Assembly (NCBI GenBank): GCA_046050405.1
Contig: JBJOPY010000198.1
Coordinates: forward strand, 1 to 6,819
Direction of reading: 5' to 3'
Source: JADKCL01 sp046050405
Lineage (GTDB): Bacteria; Bacteroidota; Bacteroidia; J057; JADKCL01
DNA length: 6,819 nucleotides
The position numbers and the translations under genes were made by a program. Positions 1 through 6,751 of this stretch are shown one piece after another (the stretch's first letter is position 1; each line of letters starts with the position of its first letter). The notes below the pieces were generated by a model. It worked only from the letters and a program-made list of their open reading frames with translations, was not told the origin of the DNA and made no database searches.

Positions 1-2327
1 TGGCGACATGCCAGAATTTCACGGCCAGCCTCGATGCCTCCGGTAGCTACACCCTCTTGCCTCCGATGATCGACGGCGGCAGCTCGGACAACTGCAGCAT
101 CGCCATCGCTACCGCAAGCCCCTCCGCGTTCACCTGTTCCGACATCGGAGTCCATGCAGTGACGTTGACCGTTACGGATCCTTCCGGCCTCCACCGCAGC
201 TGTGGCAGCCTCGTCAGCATCCAGGATACGACGGCACCCACGCCCGGCTGTGTGAGGGATACCTTCTACCTGGATGATGCCGGAGGCTTGAGCCTCACGG
301 TTTCCGATCTTGCAGCGGGGTACAGTGACGACTGCGAGGTCTCCAGTGCCGTCCTGAGCCAGTCCGCCTTCAACTGCACTGACCTCGGTGCCACCCCTGT
401 GACGGTCACCTTCTCCGACCCCAGTGCCAACACCTCCTCGTGTGAGGCCACCGTCACCGTACAAGACACCGTCAAGCCTACCGCCCAGTGCCTGCATCCG
501 ACACTGATATTGAATGGGGCGGGCACGGCAACCCTGTCCGTCTCCCAGGTGAACGACGGGAGCTCGGACGCCTGCGGGGTGATGGCCACCCGCCTGGGCC
601 GGACGTCATTCTCCTGTAACGACTTGGGGTCTAATTCCGTTATACTCTCTGTGATGGACAGTAGCGGAAATGTAGGCACCTGCCTGTCGGCGGTCACCGT
701 TTTGGATACCTTGGAGCCAGCGATGGCCTGCGCCCCTGCGACCGTGGGCCTGGATGCCAATGGCAATTACCTTCTCCTTGGCAGCCTGCTGGGCGGCGGA
801 AGCGATGCTTGCGGCATCGATACGGTGTATGCGGTGCCCTTCATGTTCGATTGCCGGGACATTGGTGTGAATGCGGTGACGGTGTTCGCCAGGGATCCTG
901 CCGGGAACCTCGATTCCTGCAAGACCTCCCTCACCTTGCAGGACCATCTGGCCCCCCTTGCCATTTGCGACAGCATCGACCTACAGCTGGGATCCAGCGG
1001 CACCGCCGTGCTGACACCGCAAATGTTGGGCCCGGGTTCCTCTGACAACTGTGGCCTGGACTCCCTCGGCTTGTCGCGCAGCACATTCTCCTGTGCCGAC
1101 CGGGGCTGGGCATCGGTGACATTGACCTTGACCGACGCGGCGGGCAACAGCAGCAGCTGCATCGGGCAGGTTCACATCGTGGACACCTCCGGCATCTCGG
1201 CGGTCGGCGTCCACCTCGGCCCAGACACCTCCGCCTGCATCGGCGACACCCTGACCTTCTCCGCACCATCCGGCATGGGCAGCTATTCATGGAGCACTGG
1301 CGGGACAGGGGCGAGCATCTCCGTTTCCGCGGCAGGCACGTACTGGGTCCGGGTCACGAGCCCGCTCGGCTGTGAGGGACGGGACACCATTGTCCTCGCC
1401 CCCATCATCCTCGATGACCCGCATCTGCGGTCGGAGAGTGGGGAACTGGCGGTATGCTTGAATGACACCCTGCGGTTGCTCGTGGACGAGGGGTTCACGT
1501 CTTACCAATGGTCCACGGGATCCACGGAGTCCCATTCCGACGTGTACACAGGCGGCAACTTCTCGGTGAGGGTCGCGGACGAAAATGGCTGCAGCCTGCT
1601 TCGGACGGTCTATGTGGACTTCGCGCCCTTTCCGCCCCCCCATCCGGTCGTCACCCCGGGCGGGACGGTGGGGATGTGTGAGAATACCTCCGTCCAGCTG
1701 GATGTCGGGCCGGGTTATTACGCCTACTTGTGGACCACGGGACAGACCTCCAGCAGGATCACGGCATACATCCCCGGGACTTATTCGGTCCAGGTCTGGA
1801 ATGGATTCGGCTGCCACAGCGTGTCCGCGCCTGTGACGGTCGTCTCCCTCCCGTCTCCCTATCCGGGTATTCAGCGGAGCAATGATACGCTCTTCACCAC
1901 GGCGGCAGCCAACTTTTACCAATGGTACCTCGGGGCGGTCCCGATCCTGGGTGCCACGGGCAGCCGCTACCTTGCCACCCTGAATGGCAGCTATACGGTA
2001 AGGGCGTATTATGCCAATGGTTGCCATCAGCTCTCGAATCCGCTTCCGTTTCTGGTGGGGATGCAGGGCGGACGGGATGCCTTGGGGACCATCCAGGTGT
2101 TCCCGGTGCCGTCGGACGGGAGGTTGAAACTTCGTACGGATGTGCCCATTGCCCGGCCACTGAAGCTGCAAGTGGCCGATGTCTTCGGACGAAGCGCAGG
2201 GCAATTTTCCTTCCGGGGATTGCAGGATGAAATTGACATGGACCTGACCCCGCTCCCGGCAGGAATCTACCTGATGAAGATCAGTGCCGGCGGTGCCAGT
2301 ACCGTTCGTAAAATCGTGATCGAATAG
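1..2327 (+). CDS. Secreted modular HYR/Ig-like repeat protein with T9SS sorting domain (3' part)
   Basis: The reading frame is open from the left edge (first whole codon at 3) to TAG at 2325-2327, so the true start and signal peptide lie upstream. Residues below are counted with the codon at 57 as 1. Five tandem modules of about 80 residues (codons from 9 to about 1190) resemble HYR-like domains: each has an SD-x-C turn, an F-x-C-x-D-x-G motif, a tD-x-x-G-N-like strand and an xVxvxDt end. Four Ig/PKD-like modules follow (about 386-449, 457-523, 530-597, 600-667). Each carries a Y-x-W-like core (W412, W485, W559, W623) and a G-x-Y/F-x-V-x-V strand leading to a G-C pair. Residues 679-756 match a type-A T9SS C-terminal domain: VFPVPSDGRLKL, then ADVFGR, LPAGIYLMKI and terminal RKIVIE. 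By family knowledge such proteins cross the outer membrane through T9SS and are released or attached to the surface. Adhesion or matrix function is inferred; no catalytic domain is visible in this part, although one could lie upstream. Confidence 0.9.
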   Translation, partial: ATCQNFTASLDASGSYTLLPPMIDGGSSDNCSIAIATASPSAFTCSDIGVHAVTLTVTDPSGLHRSCGSLVSIQDTTAPTPGCVRDTFYLDDAGGLSLTVSDLAAGYSDDCEVSSAVLSQSAFNCTDLGATPVTVTFSDPSANTSSCEATVTVQDTVKPTAQCLHPTLILNGAGTATLSVSQVNDGSSDACGVMATRLGRTSFSCNDLGSNSVILSVMDSSGNVGTCLSAVTVLDTLEPAMACAPATVGLDANGNYLLLGSLLGGGSDACGIDTVYAVPFMFDCRDIGVNAVTVFARDPAGNLDSCKTSLTLQDHLAPLAICDSIDLQLGSSGTAVLTPQMLGPGSSDNCGLDSLGLSRSTFSCADRGWASVTLTLTDAAGNSSSCIGQVHIVDTSGISAVGVHLGPDTSACIGDTLTFSAPSGMGSYSWSTGGTGASISVSAAGTYWVRVTSPLGCEGRDTIVLAPIILDDPHLRSESGELAVCLNDTLRLLVDEGFTSYQWSTGSTESHSDVYTGGNFSVRVADENGCSLLRTVYVDFAPFPPPHPVVTPGGTVGMCENTSVQLDVGPGYYAYLWTTGQTSSRITAYIPGTYSVQVWNGFGCHSVSAPVTVVSLPSPYPGIQRSNDTLFTTAAANFYQWYLGAVPILGATGSRYLATLNGSYTVRAYYANGCHQLSNPLPFLVGMQGGRDALGTIQVFPVPSDGRLKLRTDVPIARPLKLQVADVFGRSAGQFSFRGLQDEIDMDLTPLPAGIYLMKISAGGASTVRKIVIE
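9..1190 (+). repeat. Five tandem 80-residue HYR-like repeats with fixed cysteine spacing
   Basis: The five units begin at the cysteine codons at 9, 249, 489, 729 and 966, giving a DNA period of 240, 240, 240 and 237 bp. Within each unit the cysteines are spaced 28, 14 and 22 residues apart, then 16 to the first cysteine of the next unit. The only departure is 27 in place of 28 in unit 4. Unit 5 has no closing cysteine, which marks the end of the array. The units differ clearly in sequence, so this is an old protein-level repeat and not a recent DNA duplication. Disulfide bonding of the four cysteines per unit is inferred. Confidence 0.85.
2091..2324 (+). other. T9SS C-terminal sorting domain (coding segment)
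   Basis: The last 78 codons of the secreted protein encode a domain of the Por-secretion-tail type (TIGR04183-like). It has an N-terminal VFPVPSDGRL strand motif, a central VADVFGR strand, the diagnostic LPAGIYLMKI block and a basic, hydrophobic end RKIVIE. In this family the domain directs periplasmic cargo to the T9SS translocon and is usually cleaved off by the PorU sortase, often with attachment of the cargo to surface lipopolysaccharide. The partner genes are not in this window. Confidence 0.88.
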
Positions 2328-2343
2328 GCCATCGCACGATATC

Positions 2344-2367
2344 ATGGGAATCCCGATGGGAATCCCG
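2344..2367. repeat. Perfect 12-bp tandem duplication in the convergent intergenic region
   Basis: The 12-mer ATGGGAATCCCG occurs twice in succession (2344-2355 and 2356-2367), starting 17 bp after the stop codon of the secreted protein. Each copy contains the near-palindrome GGGAATCCC. It is noncoding on both strands as far as can be seen, and is most simply a small slippage duplication. Confidence 0.75.
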
Positions 2368-2383
2368 AAAAACTCCTTCCAAA

Positions 2384-2432
2384 TTGTTCCGGGTCCGCCT
2401 GTGGCGGCCCGGTTCAACCTTTCCCAAAGGTT
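2384..2432. terminator. Candidate bidirectional terminator hairpins between convergent genes
   Basis: Two inverted repeats lie side by side between the convergent 3' ends. The first pairs CCGGG (2389-2393) with CCCGG (2408-2412) and CCGCC (2395-2399) with GGCGG (2403-2407), with a bulged T at 2394 and a 3-base loop. TTG at 2384-2386 can pair with CAA at 2415-2417 beyond a small internal loop. The second pairs AACCTTT (2416-2422) with AAAGGTT (2426-2432) around CCC. On the minus strand the first stem is followed by TTT and, further on, TTTTT at about 2372-2368. There is no classic U-tract on the plus strand, so the terminator role is inferred from position and stem strength. The two stems share a few bases and may be alternative folds. 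Confidence 0.45.
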
Positions 2433-2485
2433 CAAGGGTGGCCAGCCTTCGCCGACCACCCCTGGACGATTCACGCGAATGTGAG

Positions 2486-5101
2486 TTAGAGCTGGACGTT
2501 TTCCCCTGCGTTCTCGAAGTGGAAGCCGCCTTGGTCATCCACATCCACCAATATCACGGCATCCTTCTGGACCAAGCCTGAGAGGATCTGCTTGGACAGC
2601 TCGTTGACGACCGCCCTTTGCAGCACCCGCTTGAGCGGCCTTGCCCCGAACTGCGGGTCGAAGCCGATCTCTGCCACCTTGTCTATGGCAGGGCTCGTGA
2701 ACTCGAGCACGATCCCGATCTCGTGGAGCTTGGCCTTCAGGGCGTGGACCTGCAGGCGTACGATCTCGCGCACTTCCTCCCTGCTGAGCGGGGTGAACAC
2801 GATCGTTTCATCGATCCGATTCAGGAATTCCGGACGGATGGAGGCCTTCAGCAGTTCAAGCACTTGGTTCTTCGTCCGCTCGAAGACCGCTTCCCGGTTC
2901 TCGGGTTTCAGCCCTGCCAGGTTCTCCAGGATGAGCTGCGAGCCCATGTTGGAGGTCATGATGATGATCGTGTTCTTGAAGTTGGCCACGCGGCCCTTGT
3001 TGTCGGTGAGCCGCCCATCGTCCAGGACCTGAAGGAGGACGTTGAAGACATCCGGATGAGCCTTCTCGATCTCATCCAGGAGGAGCACCGAATAGGGCTT
3101 GCGGCGCACCGCCTCCGTGAGCTGCCCCCCTTCGTCATAGCCCACGTAGCCGGGAGGGGCCCCGATCAGCCGGCTCACGCTATGCTTCTCCTGGAACTCG
3201 CTCATGTCGATGCGCACCATGGCCTCGTCGTCACTGAAGAGGAATTCTGCGAGCGCCTTCGCGAGTTCCGTCTTCCCGACGCCCGTGGAGCCGAGGAAGA
3301 TGAAGGAACCGATCGGCCGCTTGGGGTCGCTCAGCCCTGCACGGCTGCGCCGGATCGCATCCGACACGGCCGCGATGGCCTCCTTCTGCCCGATCACCCG
3401 CCTGCCGAGCTCCTCCTCCAGCCGCAGCAGTTTCATCCGCTCGCTCTCCAGCATCTTGGACACGGGTATGCCCGTCCATCGTGCCACGATGTCTGCGATC
3501 ATGCCGGGCTCCACCTCCTCGTTGAGCATCTTGCGCTCCTTCTGCAGGATGGCAAGCTCCTGCCCCAAGGTTTTCATCTTGCGCTCCTCCGCAGGCACGA
3601 GCCCGTACTCGATCTCGGCTGCGCGTTGGAAGTCGGCCCGCCGGTTGGCTTGTTCCAGCTCGGTCTTGAGGCCGTCGATGGTCTGCCGGATGGCCTTGAT
3701 CTCCACGATGATCCGCTTCTCCTCCTCCCAGTGCCCCCGCAAGCCTTTGGCCTCCTCCTCCAGGTTGGCGATTTGGAGGTTGAGCTCCTTGATCTTGTCG
3801 TGGTCGTTTTCGCGTTTCATGCCCTCCAGCTCGATCTTGAGCTTGCGAAGCCGGCGCTCCATTTCATCGAGGTCCTCCGGCATGGAGTCGATTTCCAGCC
3901 GCAGCTTGGCCATTGCCTCGTCCATCAGGTCGATCGCCTTGTCCGGCAGCTGCCGGTTCGCGATGTAGCGGTGGCTCAGTTCGACGGCGGCAATGATGGC
4001 CGCGTCGGTGATGCGCACACCATGGTGGGACTCGTAGCGGTCCTTCAGGCCGCGCAGGATCGAGATCGAGTCGTCCACTGTCGGTTCGTCCACCAGGACG
4101 GTCTGGAACCGGCGCTCCAGGGCCTTGTCCTTCTCGATGTATTTCTGGTATTCGTCCAGCGTGGTGGCCCCGATGGCGCGAAGGTCGCCCCTGGAGAGGG
4201 CCGGCTTGAGGATGTTGGCGGCATCCATCGCCCCTTCGCTTTTTCCGGCCCCCACGAGGGTATGTATCTCGTCGATGAAGAGGACGATTTCCCCCTCGGC
4301 CTCCACCACCTCCTTCACCACCGCCTTCAGCCGCTCCTCGAATTCGCCTTTGTACTTCGCGCCCGCGATCAGGGCACCCATGTCCAGGGAGTAGATGGTC
4401 TTCGATTTCAGGTTCTCGGGCACGTCGCCCGATACGATCCGATGTGCCAAGCCCTCTGCGATCGCGGTCTTGCCGACGCCGGGCTCCCCGATCAGGATCG
4501 GGTTGTTTTTCGTGCGGCGGGTGAGGATGTGCAGCACGCGCCGGATTTCCTCGTCGCGACCGATGACGGGGTCCAGCTTGCCCGCCCGCACGAGCTCGTT
4601 CAGGTTCCGGGAGTACTTCTCCAGCGCCTGGAAGGTGGCTTCGGCGTTCTGGTCCTCGATTTTCCTGCCGCCGCGCACCTCTGCGATGGCCTTTTCCAGC
4701 ACCTTCGCATCGGCTCCCTGGTCCTTGAGGATGGTTCCGGCCTTGTCGTCGCCCTTGAGCATGGCCAGCAGGAGGTGGTCGATGCTCACGAATTCATCCT
4801 TGGACTTTGCCGCGAGGTCCTCGGCGACTTTGAGCAGCTTTTCCATGTCCTTCCCCAGGTAGGCTTGGCTGGTGTCGGAAACCTTGGGATAGGTGGCGAT
4901 CAAGGCGTCGAGCTTCTTGTGGGTGTAGTCGATGTTGATCCCCATTTTCTTGAGCATCGTATGCACGATGCTCTCCTCCGCACCGAGCATGGCCTTGAGC
5001 AGGTGCCCGGATTCCAGGAATTGCTGCTGGTGGCCCTTGGCGATCTCGGTGGCCTCTTGGAGCGCCTCCTGGGATTTGATGGTGTATTTATTGAAATTCA
5101 T
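2486..5101 (-). CDS. clpB: ATP-dependent chaperone/disaggregase ClpB
   Basis: ClpB is a hexameric AAA+ disaggregase of the cytosol. It threads aggregated proteins through its central pore together with DnaK/DnaJ/GrpE. The protein is 871 residues, within the usual family range. Residues 1-145 form the Clp N-terminal repeat domain. NBD1 has Walker A GEPGVGKT (205-212), pore-loop AKYKGEFEE (Y250), Walker B LFIDE (D277/E278) and arginine fingers R330/R331. About 397-525 is the charged coiled-coil middle domain that separates ClpB from ClpA, with DnaK docking inferred. NBD2 has Walker A GSTGVGKT (604-611), pore-loop GAPPGYVGYDEGG (Y652), Walker B LLLDE (D676/E677), RPEFLNRID (R756) and sensor-2 GARPLKR (819-825). 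All catalytic residues appear intact. The ATG at 5101 opens directly into the family N terminus (NFNKYTIKSQEAL), so the start is firm; no clear Shine-Dalgarno sequence precedes it, which is common in Bacteroidota. It is convergent with the secreted-protein gene and preceded by a 470-bp gap. Heat induction is expected, but no operator was recognised. Confidence 0.98.
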   Translation of the reverse strand: MNFNKYTIKSQEALQEATEIAKGHQQQFLESGHLLKAMLGAEESIVHTMLKKMGINIDYTHKKLDALIATYPKVSDTSQAYLGKDMEKLLKVAEDLAAKSKDEFVSIDHLLLAMLKGDDKAGTILKDQGADAKVLEKAIAEVRGGRKIEDQNAEATFQALEKYSRNLNELVRAGKLDPVIGRDEEIRRVLHILTRRTKNNPILIGEPGVGKTAIAEGLAHRIVSGDVPENLKSKTIYSLDMGALIAGAKYKGEFEERLKAVVKEVVEAEGEIVLFIDEIHTLVGAGKSEGAMDAANILKPALSRGDLRAIGATTLDEYQKYIEKDKALERRFQTVLVDEPTVDDSISILRGLKDRYESHHGVRITDAAIIAAVELSHRYIANRQLPDKAIDLMDEAMAKLRLEIDSMPEDLDEMERRLRKLKIELEGMKRENDHDKIKELNLQIANLEEEAKGLRGHWEEEKRIIVEIKAIRQTIDGLKTELEQANRRADFQRAAEIEYGLVPAEERKMKTLGQELAILQKERKMLNEEVEPGMIADIVARWTGIPVSKMLESERMKLLRLEEELGRRVIGQKEAIAAVSDAIRRSRAGLSDPKRPIGSFIFLGSTGVGKTELAKALAEFLFSDDEAMVRIDMSEFQEKHSVSRLIGAPPGYVGYDEGGQLTEAVRRKPYSVLLLDEIEKAHPDVFNVLLQVLDDGRLTDNKGRVANFKNTIIIMTSNMGSQLILENLAGLKPENREAVFERTKNQVLELLKASIRPEFLNRIDETIVFTPLSREEVREIVRLQVHALKAKLHEIGIVLEFTSPAIDKVAEIGFDPQFGARPLKRVLQRAVVNELSKQILSGLVQKDAVILVDVDDQGGFHFENAGENVQL

Positions 5102-5571
5102 AGCTGTGATTGTTCACCCGTTTTCCCTCCCCTAGCGAATGTGGAACCAATGCCCCTTTCACGGGCGAAATGCTGCCATTTTCGCAGGATGGGCTGCAAT
5201 TCTGGCTTGGACGGGCCGGGTGGGGTAGGCTCTTCCCTGCCAAAATGGCGTGGTTGAGCAAGAGGACTTCTGGAGGGCATGCTGCGGCTACTTGCAAGAT
5301 TGTAGGAGTTGGATCGAAACCACCCTCGCGTTCTCTTTGGATGTATTTTTTAACTCCATTCCTCCTTCGCTGAAAACCCAAGGCCGAATCCCTGTTCCCG
5401 ACACGGGGCGAACGGGTGTGAGAGTCGGGATTTGCTGAGGAAGGGAGGGTTGGCATTGTGGAAAGCGAGCCTTGAGGGGAGGCAGTCGCCTTTCTTGCGA
5501 CCCGAGACTACCCGTCTTTCCCGATCCCTCTCTTCTTGTCTTGCGGAAGGCAGATGGTTTTTCCCCTTGTC
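5102..5571. other. 470-bp intergenic region upstream of clpB, no convincing gene
   Basis: This gap separates the clpB start from the stop codon of the HEAT-like gene; both genes are on the minus strand. It should contain the clpB promoter. I found no CIRCE-type inverted repeat and no match to the Bacteroidota TAnnTTTG box at a credible distance from clpB. A minus-strand open frame of 122 codons (5456 to 5088) spans much of it, but it overlaps the clpB start and shows no recognisable motif or codon bias like its neighbours. No tRNA cloverleaf was recognised. A short hairpin (CCCG-ACA-CGGG, 5397-5407) is present with no clear role. Confidence 0.5.
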
Positions 5572-5639
5572 TTATTTCCTGAAATGTTGCAAAGCGTCTT
5601 GAACCGCGACAAAATACGGATCCGTCTCGTCCAGCCCGA
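5571..5639. repeat. 69-bp direct repeat, copy 1 (3' end of HEAT-like gene)
   Basis: This segment matches 6751-6819 with only two substitutions (5579 C versus 6759 T; 5605 C versus 6785 A), an offset of exactly 1180 bp. It covers the last 21 or so codons and the stop codon of the HEAT-like gene plus one base beyond. Similarity beyond the stop codon fades within about 20 bases. Confidence 0.95.
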
Positions 5640-6510
5640 TACAGGAGGCATCCAAGGCAGGAACAACCCAATCCGCCTCCAGCTCCACGAGGGCTTTCAC
5701 GGCACGTGGACTCCTGATATGAGGCTGAAGCTGCAAGGCAAGAAATATTTCCGCCCAACGCCGGTCATGTCCGCTCACTCCTTGGATCAGCCGGGTGTCG
5801 AACGGCTTCTCATCATCGAAGAAAGCATCGCGTACGATTGCGCGGAAACCATCAGGGCCATTCTGAATATACTTCAAACCCAGGGATTCGGCAGTTGCGC
5901 CTGCGCGCAAGGAGTTGAAGACCTGCCGGGCTTCCTGGTTTCCCATTTTCCAGAGGGGATCAAGGTCAGCCATGAGCAAGGAATTGATCATCATCAGAGG
6001 GGTTTCCAGTATCGTTCTCCCCTCTTCGTTTTTTGTAAGTGGGAGAAGTCCGAACCGCTCGACCAAGCTATCCATTGTCTTCGACCTCACCATCGGGTCA
6101 GGATCTCCCAGGGCATCCATGAGCGCATCATAGACCTCCTCCCCGGGAGCGGAGGACAGATCCATCACAGCGGCAAAACGTGACAGCATGCTGCCCCGGG
6201 AAATGTCTGCGATTAAACCGTCTGGGGATCCTTCCAGTTTTAACAGGGCGCGGTTGGCTGATGAGCGAACCCATTCATCCTTGTTTTGGGTTTGGTTCCT
6301 GACGGTTTCGATGTATCGCTTGTCACCGATTTCCCCCAAGGTCATCAATGCCCGGGCATTGCCTGCATTGGCAGCCTTGACGAGGGCATCGGTGGCGATC
6401 TGCTTTTCCTCGGCAGAAAATTCCTGCCATGACGAAAGGTCATACCTGTCCTCGAAAGGCTCGATCGTTTCGATGGCGGCTAGAAATGCGTCCAGAAGAA
6501 CTGTACTCAT
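5572..6510 (-). CDS. HEAT-like repeat protein of unknown function
   Basis: The protein has 312 residues from ATG at 6510 to TAA at 5572-5574. An in-frame GTG at 6528 would add six residues (MQQSPI); I prefer the ATG because neither start has a clear ribosome site. There is no signal peptide or membrane segment, so it is probably cytosolic. Residues about 36-155 look like HEAT-type paired helices: ATDALVKAANAGNARALMTL, then a helix around DEWVRSSANRALLKL, then VYDALMDALGDPDPMVRSK, whose DPDPMVR turn is characteristic of HEAT repeats. The C-terminal half (about 170-312) is also predicted helical but less repetitive, with WAEIFLALQLQ and an acidic GLDETDPYF segment near the end. No enzyme motif is visible. 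Two counted lines give about 48-50% GC, well below clpB. A near-identical C-terminal end follows upstream at 6752, so this is one member of a tandem paralogue set. HEAT proteins usually act as binding scaffolds; the partner here is unknown. Confidence 0.85.
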   Translation of the reverse strand: MSTVLLDAFLAAIETIEPFEDRYDLSSWQEFSAEEKQIATDALVKAANAGNARALMTLGEIGDKRYIETVRNQTQNKDEWVRSSANRALLKLEGSPDGLIADISRGSMLSRFAAVMDLSSAPGEEVYDALMDALGDPDPMVRSKTMDSLVERFGLLPLTKNEEGRTILETPLMMINSLLMADLDPLWKMGNQEARQVFNSLRAGATAESLGLKYIQNGPDGFRAIVRDAFFDDEKPFDTRLIQGVSGHDRRWAEIFLALQLQPHIRSPRAVKALVELEADWVVPALDASCIGLDETDPYFVAVQDALQHFRK

Positions 6511-6751
6511 GATTGGTGACTGTTGCACCGAACGCCAATTTTAAGCAAAAACCATCCCCTAAAAGTTCAGGTTTATTCAAGAGGAGGCCTCTATTCTCTA
6601 AATTAGTTGCTTTCTCTCCAAATCGGATGCTTTATTGACAGCTTTTTCAATACGGTGGAACAGTCTCGATGGGTGATTGTGAATTTGAACAGACGCCAGA
6701 AGCAAGATCACCCGTTTATTCCAACAGAATACAGACAGGGTTTCCCCCGCC
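6511..6751. other. AT-rich spacer between tandem HEAT-like genes
   Basis: This roughly 240-bp spacer lies between the start of one HEAT-like gene and the stop of the next. Counted lines give about 38% GC at 6541-6600, 37% at 6601-6660 and 45% at 6661-6720, much lower than clpB. It should carry the promoter of the HEAT-like gene, reading on the minus strand, but no box was recognised with confidence. A 7-bp inverted repeat (GGGTGAT 6671-6677, ATCACCC 6707-6713) with a 29-base loop lies about 40 bp after the upstream copy's stop codon. An 8-bp palindrome GAGGCCTC is at 6584-6591. A 64-codon minus-strand frame from 6792 is out of frame with the paralogue and is probably not a gene. Confidence 0.5.

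Noticed and set aside
1287..2474. A 395-codon minus-strand open frame opposite the secreted protein.
   Set aside because: The plus-strand product shows clear repeats and a T9SS tail. The opposite frame is rich in Arg, Pro and Gly with no motif.
2618..5257. An 879-codon open frame on the plus strand, antisense to almost all of clpB.
   Set aside because: The minus-strand ClpB is unambiguous, with every family motif. The antisense frame has no recognisable domain and is the expected by-product of codon bias in a GC-rich gene.
5300..5330. A possible tRNA T-arm (GGATCGAAACC) in the clpB upstream gap.
   Set aside because: The flanking bases do not form a T-stem, and no acceptor, D-arm or anticodon stem could be built on either strand.
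5088..5456. A 122-codon minus-strand frame just upstream of and overlapping the clpB start.
   Set aside because: It has mixed codon use, no recognisable domain and runs 14 bp into clpB in another frame. Nothing supports translation.
5553..6556. 10-bp inverted copies GATGGTTTTT (5553-5562) and AAAAACCATC (6547-6556) flanking the HEAT-like gene, as in a mobile-element end pair.
   Set aside because: The repeats are short and low in complexity, there is no transposase or target-site duplication, and a match of this length between the two flanks is not improbable by chance.
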